Of a stretch of DNA of 64,000 bases, positions 34,699 through 44,116 are shown in pieces. The DNA comes from Phycisphaeraceae bacterium. Its GTDB lineage: Bacteria; Planctomycetota; Phycisphaerae; Phycisphaerales; UBA1924. Within the stretch, counting starts at the first letter, position 1. Every line of letters begins with the position of its first letter. The position numbers and the translations under genes were made by a program. A model generated the notes under the pieces. The model did not search any database. It was not told where the DNA came from and saw only the letters and a program-made list of their open reading frames with translations. The stretch is taken from assembly GCA_019636695.1 (NCBI GenBank), contig JAHBXD010000001.1, positions 179,661-243,660 on the forward strand, in the 5' to 3' direction.

Positions 34699-36198
34699 TT
34701 GGACAATGACGCAATGCGCATCCCCTTGACTGTTCTGCCACCCGGGCAGAACCGAGCGGCAAGCCCGCTCGATCCGGGTGAGAAAAAGGAAAAGTGCGCT
34801 GTGTTCGGCGTCTGGGGGGATCCCCAGGCCGTTCGTACCACCTATTACGGTCTCTATGCCCAGCAACATCGCGGGCAGGAATCCGCCGGCATCGCCGTCT
34901 CAAGCACCGGGGGAATCACTGGGGTTACGGGAATGGGGTTAGTCGTCGAGGTATTCGACGAACCGACGCTTCTTGCCTTGCACGCCCGGTCCCCCCGCGG
35001 CGTGATCGGGCACAACCGCTATTCCACGGCGGGCGGCTCGCTCGCCTGCAACGCCCAACCTCTTATCGAACGATACGTCGGGGGCGAGGTCGCCGTTGCT
35101 CACAACGGGAACCTCATCAACGCGGACAGAATGCGCGAGCGATACAGCCGCCTCGGCCACCTCTTTCACACCACCAGCGATACCGAAGTCATCATCCACC
35201 TGCTGGCGTCGCCGTCGCAACAGGAAAGCCCCGATCCCCTCGCCGCGACGCTCAGGCGTTTGCAGGGGGCATTCAGTCTTGTTTTTCTGTTCGAGGATCG
35301 AATCGAGGCCGCACGCGACCCGTGGGGTTGGCGCCCCCTGGTTCTTGGGGAGTTGCCTGGGGGTTTCCCGGTGGTGGCGAGCGAGACAGTGGCCTTCGAT
35401 GTCATCGGGGCTCGATGCGTGCGCGAGGTCGAGCCTGGGGAGATCGTGACGTTGAGCGATGCGGGCGTGTCGAGCCGCCGCTTTGCCGAGCCTTCGTCTC
35501 GCCCGGCATATTGCGTCTTTGAGCATGTCTATTTCGCCAACCCGTCGAGCATGGTGTTCGGTCAGAATGTGCAACTTTCGCGCGAGGCGATGGGCGAGCG
35601 GCTTGCGAAGGAAGCGCCCGTCGAGGCCGACTATGTCAGCCCCATGCCCGACTCGGGCCGGAGCGCGGCCAACGGGTATGCCCGGGCCAGCGGCATTCCG
35701 TATCGAGAGTCGATCGTTCCCAACCGATATGTCGGCCGGACGTTCATCAAGCCAACTCCTGAGCAGCGCCGGGCGGCGGTGCGGCTCAAGCTCAACGTCA
35801 TCGGGGAGATGGTGCGCGGGCGAAGGCTGGTGATCGTGGATGACTCGATTGTCCGCGGGACGACCACGCGCGAGAAGATGCAGCAGCTTCGTGCGGCGGG
35901 CGCCAAGGAAATCCACTTGCGGATCAGTTGCCCGCCGATCAGGCATCCGTGCTATTTCGGTGTCGATTTTGCGACGAGAGAGCAGTTAATCGCGCACGAG
36001 CGATCGGTCGAGGAGATCAGGGCGTATCTGGGGGTCGATTCGCTCCATTACCTTTCGATCGAGGGGTTGCTGGCGTGCATGCATCGCGAGCAGGCGCATT
36101 ACTGCACGGCCTGCTATACCGGCGATTATCGACTCGACATCGAGCACCCGATCACCGAGGGCGTCGTCACCGACGACCAGATGAAGATGTTTGACTGA
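34699..36198 (+). CDS. purF: Amidophosphoribosyltransferase (propeptide and Fe-S type)
   Basis: A 499-residue enzyme for the first committed step of purine synthesis (PRPP + glutamine to phosphoribosylamine). The catalytic Cys33 (K-E-K-C-A-V-F-G-V) is preceded by a 32-residue propeptide that must be removed. The glutaminase domain has GHNRYSTAGG and AHNGNL; the PRPP loop is VIVDDSIVRGTT. Four Cys matching the Bacillus-type 4Fe-4S ligands are present (RPAYCVFEH, RHPCYFG, YCTACYTGDY). I prefer TTG at 34699, 8 nt after GGAGGA; ATG 34624 lies at the predicted transcription start. ATG 34714 is a third option. Confidence 0.93.
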   Translation: MDNDAMRIPLTVLPPGQNRAASPLDPGEKKEKCAVFGVWGDPQAVRTTYYGLYAQQHRGQESAGIAVSSTGGITGVTGMGLVVEVFDEPTLLALHARSPRGVIGHNRYSTAGGSLACNAQPLIERYVGGEVAVAHNGNLINADRMRERYSRLGHLFHTTSDTEVIIHLLASPSQQESPDPLAATLRRLQGAFSLVFLFEDRIEAARDPWGWRPLVLGELPGGFPVVASETVAFDVIGARCVREVEPGEIVTLSDAGVSSRRFAEPSSRPAYCVFEHVYFANPSSMVFGQNVQLSREAMGERLAKEAPVEADYVSPMPDSGRSAANGYARASGIPYRESIVPNRYVGRTFIKPTPEQRRAAVRLKLNVIGEMVRGRRLVIVDDSIVRGTTTREKMQQLRAAGAKEIHLRISCPPIRHPCYFGVDFATREQLIAHERSVEEIRAYLGVDSLHYLSIEGLLACMHREQAHYCTACYTGDYRLDIEHPITEGVVTDDQMKMFD

Positions 36199-36243
36199 CC
36201 GACATCGGGGATGTCTGCTCGGGCGCCCTGTCGGAATCCATCC

Positions 36244-37365
36244 ATGACGCTCGCCGCTTGGCTTCACAATCTCGACCCGGTGCTCTGGCAGCCTTTCTCC
36301 TGGCTGACGATCCGCTGGTACGGCATCGCGTACCTGCTGGGTTTCTTCGTCGCCTATCTGCTGCTGCGTTGGCTTTCACGCCGCGGGGCGACGCCGATTC
36401 CGCGCGTGCGTGCGGCGGATGTCATCATCACGGCGGCACTGGCAGCGGTGGTGGGGGGGCGGCTGGGATACGTGCTTTTCTATAAGCCGCAGGCGCTTGT
36501 GACGTTTTATGCCCAGTTTCCGTATTGGGACATTCTCAAACTCTGGGGCGGCGGCATGGCGAGCCACGGCGGCATGATCGGCGTGCTGATCGCCGCGTGG
36601 ATCGTTTCGCGCGGTTTTCCGCGGCCTGACGGCACGCGCGAAGGGCGTACGCATGTGCTGCACGTGCTCGACCGGCTGGCCCTGATTGCTCCGCCCGGGC
36701 TGCTGCTCGGACGGCTGGCGAATTTCGTGAACGGCGAACTGCTCGGGCGGATCGTTGCTCCGGCGGGTGCGCCCGCGCCGTGGTGGGCTGTGAAATATCC
36801 GCAGGAAGTACTTGAACGCCCGCTGGAGCTCTCGCAGGAGCAATGGATCGGGCTTTCGCGGGCGATGGGTGTGCCGCTGCTGGATGCCGACAACTCATCC
36901 GATCGTTTTGATGCCGCCTATCAGCAATTGGTGCAGGCATTGCACGAGGGGAGCGCCCACGCCGCGACGGTGCTGCATCAGTATTTGAACGCGCGGCATC
37001 CTTCGCAGTTGTACCAGGCGGCGGCCGAGGGGGTTGTGCTCGGCGTGGTGGTGTGGGTGATCGCGTATCGACCGCGCCGGGCTGGTGTGACGGCGGCGTG
37101 GTTTCTGATGGTCTATGGCGCGTTACGGATCGTGACCGAGTTCTGGCGGCTTCCTGACAGCCACCTGTTGACCGCGCGGATCGCGGGGTTGTCGCGCGGC
37201 CAGTGGCTGAGCGCGACGATGATCGTGATGGGAGCGTGGCTGCTTTGGCATGTGCATCGGAAGGGGACACCGATGTTCAAAGGATGGGGGCGGCAAGAGC
37301 CGGAAGAGGCGTCGGCGGGAGCGACCTCGGCCCCGGCTTCGGCGGGTTCTACGATCCGCCCATGA
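36244..37365 (+). CDS. lgt: Prolipoprotein diacylglyceryl transferase
   Basis: A 373-residue polytopic membrane enzyme that adds diacylglycerol to the lipobox Cys of prolipoproteins. Signatures: IRWYGIAYLLGFF in the first helices, VVGGRLGYVLFY, MASHGGMIG, and GRLANFVNGELLGR, close to the Lgt consensus GR-x-GNF-x-NGE. The C-terminal HPSQLYQAAAEG and the terminal WL-x-ATMIVMG helix are also kept. An insertion at about 175-245 makes it longer than E. coli Lgt, as is common in planctomycetes. It overlaps galE by 4 bp and follows purF by 45 bp. Confidence 0.95.
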   Translation: MTLAAWLHNLDPVLWQPFSWLTIRWYGIAYLLGFFVAYLLLRWLSRRGATPIPRVRAADVIITAALAAVVGGRLGYVLFYKPQALVTFYAQFPYWDILKLWGGGMASHGGMIGVLIAAWIVSRGFPRPDGTREGRTHVLHVLDRLALIAPPGLLLGRLANFVNGELLGRIVAPAGAPAPWWAVKYPQEVLERPLELSQEQWIGLSRAMGVPLLDADNSSDRFDAAYQQLVQALHEGSAHAATVLHQYLNARHPSQLYQAAAEGVVLGVVVWVIAYRPRRAGVTAAWFLMVYGALRIVTEFWRLPDSHLLTARIAGLSRGQWLSATMIVMGAWLLWHVHRKGTPMFKGWGRQEPEEASAGATSAPASAGSTIRP

Positions 37366-38405
37366 CAGTGCTTGTAACCGGCGGCGCCGGATATATCGGG
37401 TCTCACGCGCTTCTCCGCCTGTTGCGCGAGGGGGAGCGTGTCGTCACGATCGACAACCTCCTGCGCGGACATCGCCGCCCGATCGAACTGCTTCAGGAGC
37501 GGTTTCCGGGGAAGTTGACGTTCGTGGAGGGAGACATTGCCGACGAGGGGCTGGTGTCGGGGGTGATGGCCGCGCACGGTGTCACGACGGTCATGCACTT
37601 TGCCGCGTTGACGTATGTCGGGGAGAGCGTCGAGAAACCGCTGTGGTATTGGACGGGGAACGCGGCGGCCTCGCTGGCGCTGCTGCGCGTGTGTGATCGA
37701 AGCGGCGTGGAACGGTTCATCTTTTCATCGACCGCGGCGACCTACGGCCAGCCGGGGGCCGAGCACGTTCCGATCGTGGAGACGACGCCTCAGCACCCGA
37801 TCAACCCCTACGGCGCGAGCAAACTGGCGTTTGAGCAGATGCTCTGGGACTGGTGCCGCCAGCGTGCGAGTTCGGGTCGGCCGGTGGGCGCGGCGGCGCT
37901 GCGATATTTCAACGTGGCGGGGTGTGACCGGGGGGGGCTGCTGGGCGAGGATCATGATCCGGAGACGCACCTTATTCCGGTGATTCTCCAGGCCGCGCTC
38001 GGACTTCGCGAGCGCATCGACATCTTCGGAGAGGATTATCCGACACCTGACGGGACGTGCATTCGCGATTATCTGCATGTTGAGGATCTTGTTGATGCGC
38101 ACGTGCGGGTGATGAGGGCGCTTCAACCGGGCGAAACCCGGCGATATAACCTCGCCATCGGCAGGGGATACAGCGTTCGCGAAGTCATCGAGGCATGTCG
38201 TGCGGTGACGGGGCGCGAGTTTGCGGTGCGCGCGGGCGCCAGGCGCGCGGGCGATCCACCGGTGCTATATGCCGATCCTTCGCTGATCGCGAACGAGCTT
38301 GGGTGGCGTGCGGAAGTGACCGATCTGCATGCGATCGTGGAATCGGCGTGGCGGTGGTTTCTGGAGCATCCGCGCGGGTACGGCGATTCGCCCGCGCGGG
38401 CATAG
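37362..38405 (+). CDS. galE: UDP-glucose 4-epimerase
   Basis: A 347-residue extended short-chain dehydrogenase interconverting UDP-glucose and UDP-galactose. The NAD loop is TGGAGYIGSH at the N-terminus. The catalytic Ser/Thr-Tyr-x3-Lys set is seen in FIFSSTAATYG and NPYGASKLAFE, and the sugar-binding RYFNVAGCD and PDGTCIRDYLHVEDLVDAH segments follow. Its ATG overlaps the lgt stop (ATGA), so the two are translationally coupled. Role in precursor supply for surface polysaccharide is inferred. Confidence 0.96.
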   Translation: MTVLVTGGAGYIGSHALLRLLREGERVVTIDNLLRGHRRPIELLQERFPGKLTFVEGDIADEGLVSGVMAAHGVTTVMHFAALTYVGESVEKPLWYWTGNAAASLALLRVCDRSGVERFIFSSTAATYGQPGAEHVPIVETTPQHPINPYGASKLAFEQMLWDWCRQRASSGRPVGAAALRYFNVAGCDRGGLLGEDHDPETHLIPVILQAALGLRERIDIFGEDYPTPDGTCIRDYLHVEDLVDAHVRVMRALQPGETRRYNLAIGRGYSVREVIEACRAVTGREFAVRAGARRAGDPPVLYADPSLIANELGWRAEVTDLHAIVESAWRWFLEHPRGYGDSPARA

Positions 38406-38524
38406 ATCACCGTGTCCGAGCATCAGAGGAGTTGTTGCATCAGGCGGGCCTTACGCCCAACGTGAGATAAAAACGGGACTCGCAAGCGGTTTGAGCGGTT
38501 TGTCGCCGCGGAGCAAGCAGACTC

Positions 38525-39499
38525 ATGGATTGTGTCGTCAGCCCCTATTTCCTTACGACGCGCGAGCCGCCGGTGATGGCGGCCCTTCTGTTTGCGCGGC
38601 AGGTGGTGACGATGATGCCGACACCCGGGCGCGTCACGCGCCGGGCCGTAGCGGATGCGGTGAGCACCGCGCCGCGATATCTCGACCTGATGGAGTCTTG
38701 GCGCTGGTCGATGCCGCTGTGGAAGGCCGACATCATTGCGCCGGTGTGGCGGGGTGAGGATGCAGCCGAAGACGTGCGCGCGCAGGTCGAGCGCATCGCT
38801 GAGGATGACACCCTGAACGATCTGCGTCCTTTCATGCACTATGGGTTGTACGAGAACGAGCAGACCTATCTCAACCTGGTTGCGCGCGATGTGCTTCGGG
38901 GCGGGCCTGATCCCGGGGTGAGCGTTCCGGTGGCGGCGGGGATGGACGCCTTTGCCGGGCGGCATGGGTTGTGGGTCGCACGGTCGTGGCCGGTGTCGGT
39001 TGCCCAGAAACTGGAAGCGAGCCTGGGGGCGACGCTGGGGGCCGTGGCGGCCCCGATGCTGACGCAGGCCCCGGCAGAGGCCATGCTGACAGCGCGACGG
39101 CTTCTGGGGGATGTTGTCGGTGAGTTGGGGCATGGATTCGCCGCGGCTGCGGCCGAAGAGCCGGATGCCTCTGCGAGGCTCGCTCGCGCGGCAGCGCGAT
39201 ATGCCAGCGCATTTGAGGAACATTTCGCGGTGATCGCGGCTTCGGGCGGAGATGACGAGGTTCGCGTGGTGCGCGGCATGGCGACGCTGACGGTGCAGCG
39301 TCTGCCGCTGGATGCGGTGCTGCGGTCGAGCCTTGCCGCCGCACGCACGGCGCGGGCATCGGGCGGGGCGAGTGCGCCTTTGCGTCAGGCGGGGTCGGGG
39401 ACGGGATCTGCCTCGACATCGGCACTGCTGGCGCCGCCACAGGCGCGCGGCGTGGTCTCGCTGGTGGTCAAGGTGCTGGGGCGTTCGGGGAGCGTGTGA
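38525..39499 (+). CDS. Hypothetical protein
   Basis: I do not recognise this 324-residue protein. It is Ala-rich and mostly helical, with no signal peptide or membrane segment. The first 140 residues hold conserved-looking aromatic clusters (YLDLMESWRWSMPLWKADIIAPVW, HYGLYENEQTYLNLVARD); the C-terminal 60 residues are a Ser/Gly/Ala linker-like tail. ATG 38525 has GGAG about 12 nt upstream. It lies 119 bp after galE and 29 bp before the aldehyde-dehydrogenase-like gene, so may be in the same unit. Confidence 0.6.
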   Translation: MDCVVSPYFLTTREPPVMAALLFARQVVTMMPTPGRVTRRAVADAVSTAPRYLDLMESWRWSMPLWKADIIAPVWRGEDAAEDVRAQVERIAEDDTLNDLRPFMHYGLYENEQTYLNLVARDVLRGGPDPGVSVPVAAGMDAFAGRHGLWVARSWPVSVAQKLEASLGATLGAVAAPMLTQAPAEAMLTARRLLGDVVGELGHGFAAAAAEEPDASARLARAAARYASAFEEHFAVIAASGGDDEVRVVRGMATLTVQRLPLDAVLRSSLAAARTARASGGASAPLRQAGSGTGSASTSALLAPPQARGVVSLVVKVLGRSGSV

Positions 39500-39528
39500 G
39501 CGATATCATGTGCGTTGCAGGAGCAGCC

Positions 39529-40401
39529 ATGACCCATCGCGTACCGGTGCTCAAGACGTACAAACTGTTCATCGGCGGGGCATTTCCGCGGACGGAGAGC
39601 GGCCGATCGACGCCGATCGCCGATGGCGCGGGGCGCGTGATCGCGCACGCATCGCGGGCATCGCGGAAGGATCTGCGCGCGGCGGTGGAATCGGCCCGCA
39701 GCGCACTGGAGAAGTGGGGCAACGCCTCGGGCATGCTTCGCGGGCAGGTGCTTTATCGCGTGGCCGAGATGATGGAAGGACGCCGGGCTGAACTGGCCGA
39801 AGCGATTGCGGCAACGGGCACGGTGTCACCCGGTGATGCTTCGGATGAGGTGGCGTGGTCGATCGACCGGATGGTGTGTTTTGCGGGCTGGGCGGACAAG
39901 TTCGCGCAGGTGTTGGGGTGCAACAACCCGGTTTCAGGGCCGTATTACAACTTCACCATTCCTGAGGCTACGGGTGTCGCGGCGGTGGTGTGCCCGGATG
40001 TGCCGAGTCTGCTGGCGCTGACGGCGCTTGCGGCCCCGGTGCTGTGCGCTGGCAACACGGTAGTGGTGGTGCCTTCAGAGGCGAATCCGCTGCCTTCGAT
40101 CATTTTCGCCGAGTGCTGCGCAACGGGTGATGTGCCTGGCGGAACGGTGAACGTGCTGACCGGGCCACGAGACGAACTTGTGCCGTGGATCGCCGGGCAT
40201 CGTGATATCGATGCCGTGCATGCTTCGGGCGTAAGTGAATCCCACGCGAAGTTGCTGCGGGAGGGCGCTGCAGAGAACCTCAAACGCGTGCTGGTGCGGC
40301 AAGAGCAGGCTGGGGGGTGGCACGATCCGAGGTGCACAAGCCCTTGGTGGATCGAGCCTTTCGTAGAGATGAAAACCGTGTGGCACCCGAGCGCGACCTG
40401 A
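39529..40401 (+). CDS. Half-length aldehyde-dehydrogenase-like protein without catalytic domain
   Basis: A 290-residue protein covering the N-terminal NAD-binding half of the ALDH superfamily. It opens KTYKLFIGGAFPRTESGRS and continues with GQVLYRVAEMMEGRR, a GWADKFAQVLG segment, PEATGVAAVVCPD and DVPGGTVNVLTG. It then ends in F-V-E-M-K-T-V-W-H-P where the catalytic Cys domain should follow. The defined ending and close match to short ALDH-like partners found beside full ALDHs in actinobacteria suggest a genuine subfamily, not a truncated gene. No full ALDH is adjacent here. ATG 39529 follows CAGGAG; GTG 39496 overlapping the upstream stop is possible. Confidence 0.75.
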   Translation: MTHRVPVLKTYKLFIGGAFPRTESGRSTPIADGAGRVIAHASRASRKDLRAAVESARSALEKWGNASGMLRGQVLYRVAEMMEGRRAELAEAIAATGTVSPGDASDEVAWSIDRMVCFAGWADKFAQVLGCNNPVSGPYYNFTIPEATGVAAVVCPDVPSLLALTALAAPVLCAGNTVVVVPSEANPLPSIIFAECCATGDVPGGTVNVLTGPRDELVPWIAGHRDIDAVHASGVSESHAKLLREGAAENLKRVLVRQEQAGGWHDPRCTSPWWIEPFVEMKTVWHPSAT

Positions 40402-40420
40402 AGTGGGTTTTCGTACCTTC

Positions 40421-41155
40421 TCAGCGGGCGCCGGCCACGCAACTTGGTTCTTCTTCGACGGGCACATAGGTCATGCCCACATCGAAGCGACCATTGTGCG
40501 CCGCGGTGACTTCGACATGGGTGATGCTGACGGTGCGGGCGTCGGGTCTGCTCATCAGCACACTGATGGGGAGCCGGTCGGGCCACTGGTGCCTGTGGAA
40601 GGCATCCTGCTGTTCGGCGAGGGGCTGCTGGGCAACCATGCGCTCAAAGAGCGGCAGGCGGGGTTGCACGAGCGCATCGCCGAGTCCGGAACTGACGTGG
40701 CACGTGGGCGGAGTGTGCCAGGTGAGGTCGATGGATGCGCGGTCCCACCTGGCGTTGCCGATGCGCAGGCGACCATCGCGGAAATCGACCGCGATGAGGC
40801 GGAACATGGCGAAACGGTCGAGATCCATCTCGAGCAGGGCGGCCATGGCGGCGGAGGCATCGGGTGCTTCGATCAAATCGGGGATCAGCGTGCCGCGAGA
40901 GCGCAGGAAGCCCGGCTCCGGAGGGTGGATGGTGGGCTGAAAGTTGACATTGAGCACGCAGAGCACGAGGCCGCGGCTGCTGGCGCCGATCCAGGTGCCG
41001 CCGCCGAGGGGGTCGGTGGGCCAGATGGCGCGGGCGTCCGCAGAGAGGGTTCGCCACTTGGGAGGAAGGGCAGGAGGGCGGGTGCGTTTTTCGTCGCGGT
41101 TGGTGACGAGCCTGAAGCCGGAAGTGTGTGTTGCAATTACAGAAACGGTGCACAT
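40421..41155 (-). CDS. NRDE (TANGO2-like) family protein
   Basis: A 244-residue protein beginning M-C-T-V-S-V and containing L-V-T-N-R-D-E-K-R near residue 20, the motif that names the NRDE/TANGO2 family. DPLGGGTWIGAS and LVLCVLNVN follow as in other members. Cys2 may become an N-terminal nucleophile, since the family resembles Ntn hydrolases; this is inferred. Bacterial function is unknown (heme or lipid handling has been proposed for eukaryotic members). It is convergent with the ALDH-like gene. Confidence 0.88.
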   Translation of the reverse strand: MCTVSVIATHTSGFRLVTNRDEKRTRPPALPPKWRTLSADARAIWPTDPLGGGTWIGASSRGLVLCVLNVNFQPTIHPPEPGFLRSRGTLIPDLIEAPDASAAMAALLEMDLDRFAMFRLIAVDFRDGRLRIGNARWDRASIDLTWHTPPTCHVSSGLGDALVQPRLPLFERMVAQQPLAEQQDAFHRHQWPDRLPISVLMSRPDARTVSITHVEVTAAHNGRFDVGMTYVPVEEEPSCVAGAR

Positions 41156-41218
41156 GTGCAGGAAGGCTCCGGGCGCAGGCCCGATGGAAGGGCGAGCGCG
41201 GGTGACGCGGAGAGTCGA

Positions 41219-41743
41219 TCAGCGACGGGCACTCTCGAAGTTGATGGTGCTCGGGGCTTTGCCGAAAGCGGCATCAGCCTCGACGCCGAATTCGGCGGCA
41301 ATGGCCTTCATCATGGCGTGATGATGAATGGCATGGTGTGCGGCAAAGAAGAGTTCGCGGCCGAGGGTTGAACTGAGTTCGGTTTCGGAGCCGTCACCGC
41401 TGAGCATGACGCGGATGCGGACGGGGTGGTTGAGGTGGGCCTCGGTCAGGGCGGCGATCTGTGCGCGAAGCTCGGCGATGGCATCGAGGGCCGAGGTGCG
41501 GTCGTTCTCCATCGGTACGCAGCGTTCGCGGTGGTCGTAGTCGATGATCTCACCGCGTTCGAAGGCACCGACGGCGGCGGCGAAGTGATCGACGACATGG
41601 CGAACATGCTTGCCGAGTGTGCCGCCGCGGATGGTGCGGCTTTCGGTGGAGTAGGTTTGGTCGGGAAGGGCCTGAATGAAGCCGGCACACTGATCGAGCA
41701 GGGCAGAGGCTGTCTGGCAGACGGCCGAGGGGGAACATGACAT
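41219..41743 (-). CDS. DinB-family four-helix protein
   Basis: A 174-residue protein with the DinB/YfiT metal-binding pattern: a first His in KHVRHVVDHF (about 45-54) and a late pair in HHAIHHHAMMK (about 136-146). These proteins form a four-helix bundle with a His3 metal site; some act as thiol S-transferases. Substrate here is unknown. ATG 41743 is preferred over GTG 41749. It lies 63 bp upstream of the NRDE gene on the same strand and may be co-transcribed with it. Confidence 0.8.
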   Translation of the reverse strand: MSCSPSAVCQTASALLDQCAGFIQALPDQTYSTESRTIRGGTLGKHVRHVVDHFAAAVGAFERGEIIDYDHRERCVPMENDRTSALDAIAELRAQIAALTEAHLNHPVRIRVMLSGDGSETELSSTLGRELFFAAHHAIHHHAMMKAIAAEFGVEADAAFGKAPSTINFESARR

Positions 41744-41899
41744 GGCCACGAACGCAACTCCAAGGGTTGTTGTTCAGTCGGGGTGATGATACCGGGGCGG
41801 AGGGCGCGCGGCGTGCCTGGGAACAAAACGCGAACACAGCCCCGTCAGCCCTTGAGGGCGGACGAGGCTGCGTCGTGGCGGGCAGGGAAGTTGGTCGGA

Positions 41900-44116
41900 T
41901 CAGTCCTGCGGGTCGTTGACGCTGGTGAAGCCCATGGCGTCGACGGTGGCCCAGAGTGCGCTGAACATGTCTTCGAAGGTCGAGGTCAGCGACCATTGGG
42001 GCGATTGACGGTGGCCGGTGTACTCGGGGCGTCCTTCGAAGACGGGGAAGTCGGCGGAGAAGAGATCAAAGTCTTCGGGGGTGTCGGTGTAGGAGAGGTC
42101 GTCGGCCGAATCGTCGATCGAGACCATTTCGTAGGCGTCGCAGGCGTGGGGTGCGTCGGAGTCGGGGTTGAAAGTGGGTTGGGCGACGGTGACGGTGGTG
42201 GTGTTAGTGGTCGGGGTGCCGGTAGGCTCGACGGTGCGGAAGGTCGGCACGGAACGGCCGAGGAGTTCGGCCCGGCGCGAGACTTCATCGTTGATAAGGT
42301 CTTCGAGCACGCTGTGGGACGGCCAGACGGTGGGTGTGGTCAGGAGCTTCTCGCGAAGCTTGATGGCATCGGGCTGCATGGGCTTGAGGGCCAGGGCACG
42401 CTGCACCTTGTGCAAGGCGCGGACGCTGTCGCCCTTGTTGGCCGAGCGCTCGGCGTCGACAAGCAACTGCGAACTCATGCGCTCGCGGCTCCAGGGAAGG
42501 AGACCCTCGCGGGCGCCGGCCCGGATGTGCGAGACGTAGTTCATGGCTTCGGCGCCCTGCTGGGTGAGGATCTGGTCGTTCACGCGGCTGGGCGTGATGA
42601 CGAAGATGATCTCGGAACGATCGATCGAGTCGTCGTGGCCGCGGAAGGGGATGCCGAGGATCGGGATATCGCCGATGACGGGCACCTGGCGGCGGTTGGC
42701 GGTGGTGCGTTCGGTGAAGAGGCCGCCGAGGACGACGGTCTGGCCGTCGCGGACCATGACGTTGGTCACGATGTGGCTGGTGTCTTCATCGGGCACGGTG
42801 ACGGCAGCGCCGGTGGCGTCGGTCACGTTGCGGATGATCGGCTGGCTGACTTCGGGGCGAAGTTCCATGCGGATGAAGCCGTCGTTGCTGGCGAAGGGGC
42901 GCACGTAGAGCTGGGTGCCGGTGTCGAGGAACTGCACGGTCTGGCTTGTGCTCGTGTCGGTGGTGGTTGTGCTCAGGTAGCCGACGCGGCGACCGACCTG
43001 GACGCGGGCGGGCTGGCGGTTGAGCGTGAGAATCTTGGGGTTCGAGAGGATCGTCGTGTCGCCGACCTGGTCGAGCAGGCGGATGAACGCGGCGACGTTG
43101 TTGGTGACGATGCCGGCCTTCAGACCGCCCGGCTCGCTGACCTGTCCGACATTGCTGACAAGTCCGCGGCCCTTGTTGTCGCCGGGGAACACGCCGCCGG
43201 AGGAGCTGTCGTCATCGTCGCTGCCGGCCGTGCCGGTGGTCTGCAGGATGTTGTCGATGATGCGGAGAGGGCCGCCGACGGGGGTGAAATCGCTGAAGTT
43301 CATGTCGCCGATGATGGCGAAGTCGATGCCGAAGGCGTTGGCCTCGTTCAACGCGGATTGGAGGATCGTCGCCTCGATGAGCATGCTGATCGGGCGGGTG
43401 TCCAGCTCGATGAGCAGTTTGCGGATGGCGTCGATGTTCTCGGTGAAATCGTGGACCACGAGGATGGCTTCGAGGGCGTAGTCATCCTTGCCGGTGGGGC
43501 GGTCCGAGGGGATCGAGAAGTCCTGCGTCGCGCCGTTGGTGACGATCGTGCCGCCCTGCGAAAGCAGCGGCTGGGCGAACTGGGCAGCGTCGACCGCATT
43601 GAGGTAGTTCATGCGGATGACGATGTATTCGCGCTGACGCTGGCGCTGCAGCTCCTGCTGGATCTGCTCCTGCGGCATGACGTAGATCACGCCATTGCTC
43701 TCGATATATCCGAACCCGTTGTAGACGAGGATGGATTCGAGCGCCTGCTCGAACGTCACGCCGTAGAGGTTGGCCGTCACGGTGCCCGAGACGTTCTGCG
43801 TGGCGACGATGGAGCGTTGACCCTGGATCGAGAGCATCTGGAGGATGGTCTGGAGGTCTTCGTCGGTGACGTGGAGTTCGACGAGGTCATACTCGCTGAC
43901 TTTCACGTCATCCGAGAGCCGGGCCAGGTCGTCCTGGCTCGGGGGGTCGATGTGCTGCATGCCGAACGGGTTGCCGCCGACCGGCTCGCCGGGAGCCGTC
44001 TGGGCGAAACTCACCGTCGTGCCCGCAACGATCGCGACCATCGCCGCGACTCGGGGGAGCCATGTTCCGGGAGCGATCCGGTCGGAAACGCACGCGCTGT
44101 CGCAGGCCTTGTGCAT
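41900..44116 (-). CDS. Secretin (PilQ/GspD family) with long C-terminal extension
   Basis: A 738-residue outer-membrane channel protein. Signal segment about 20-39; short STN/N0 domain (about 78-140, LHVTDEDLQTILQMLSIQGQ). An N1-like domain carries EAILVVHDFTENIDAIRKLLIELDTRP. The secretin pore domain (about 250-525) has ILSNPKILTLNRQPARVQVG, TQLYVRPFASNDGFIRMELRPEVS and VMVRDGQTVVLGGLFTERTT. About 200 residues follow the pore, including a TPR-like stretch (SVRALHKVQRALALKPMQPDAIKLREKL) and an acidic tail. It is the likely outlet for the pilus operon at 15.5-22.2 kb, though a type II secretion role is not excluded. Confidence 0.93.
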   Translation of the reverse strand: MHKACDSACVSDRIAPGTWLPRVAAMVAIVAGTTVSFAQTAPGEPVGGNPFGMQHIDPPSQDDLARLSDDVKVSEYDLVELHVTDEDLQTILQMLSIQGQRSIVATQNVSGTVTANLYGVTFEQALESILVYNGFGYIESNGVIYVMPQEQIQQELQRQRQREYIVIRMNYLNAVDAAQFAQPLLSQGGTIVTNGATQDFSIPSDRPTGKDDYALEAILVVHDFTENIDAIRKLLIELDTRPISMLIEATILQSALNEANAFGIDFAIIGDMNFSDFTPVGGPLRIIDNILQTTGTAGSDDDDSSSGGVFPGDNKGRGLVSNVGQVSEPGGLKAGIVTNNVAAFIRLLDQVGDTTILSNPKILTLNRQPARVQVGRRVGYLSTTTTDTSTSQTVQFLDTGTQLYVRPFASNDGFIRMELRPEVSQPIIRNVTDATGAAVTVPDEDTSHIVTNVMVRDGQTVVLGGLFTERTTANRRQVPVIGDIPILGIPFRGHDDSIDRSEIIFVITPSRVNDQILTQQGAEAMNYVSHIRAGAREGLLPWSRERMSSQLLVDAERSANKGDSVRALHKVQRALALKPMQPDAIKLREKLLTTPTVWPSHSVLEDLINDEVSRRAELLGRSVPTFRTVEPTGTPTTNTTTVTVAQPTFNPDSDAPHACDAYEMVSIDDSADDLSYTDTPEDFDLFSADFPVFEGRPEYTGHRQSPQWSLTSTFEDMFSALWATVDAMGFTSVNDPQD

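Noticed and set aside
39529-40401. ALDH-like gene as a truncated pseudogene
   Set aside because: It ends in a conserved-looking V-W-H-P terminus typical of a short ALDH-like subfamily, and no remnant of a catalytic half follows.
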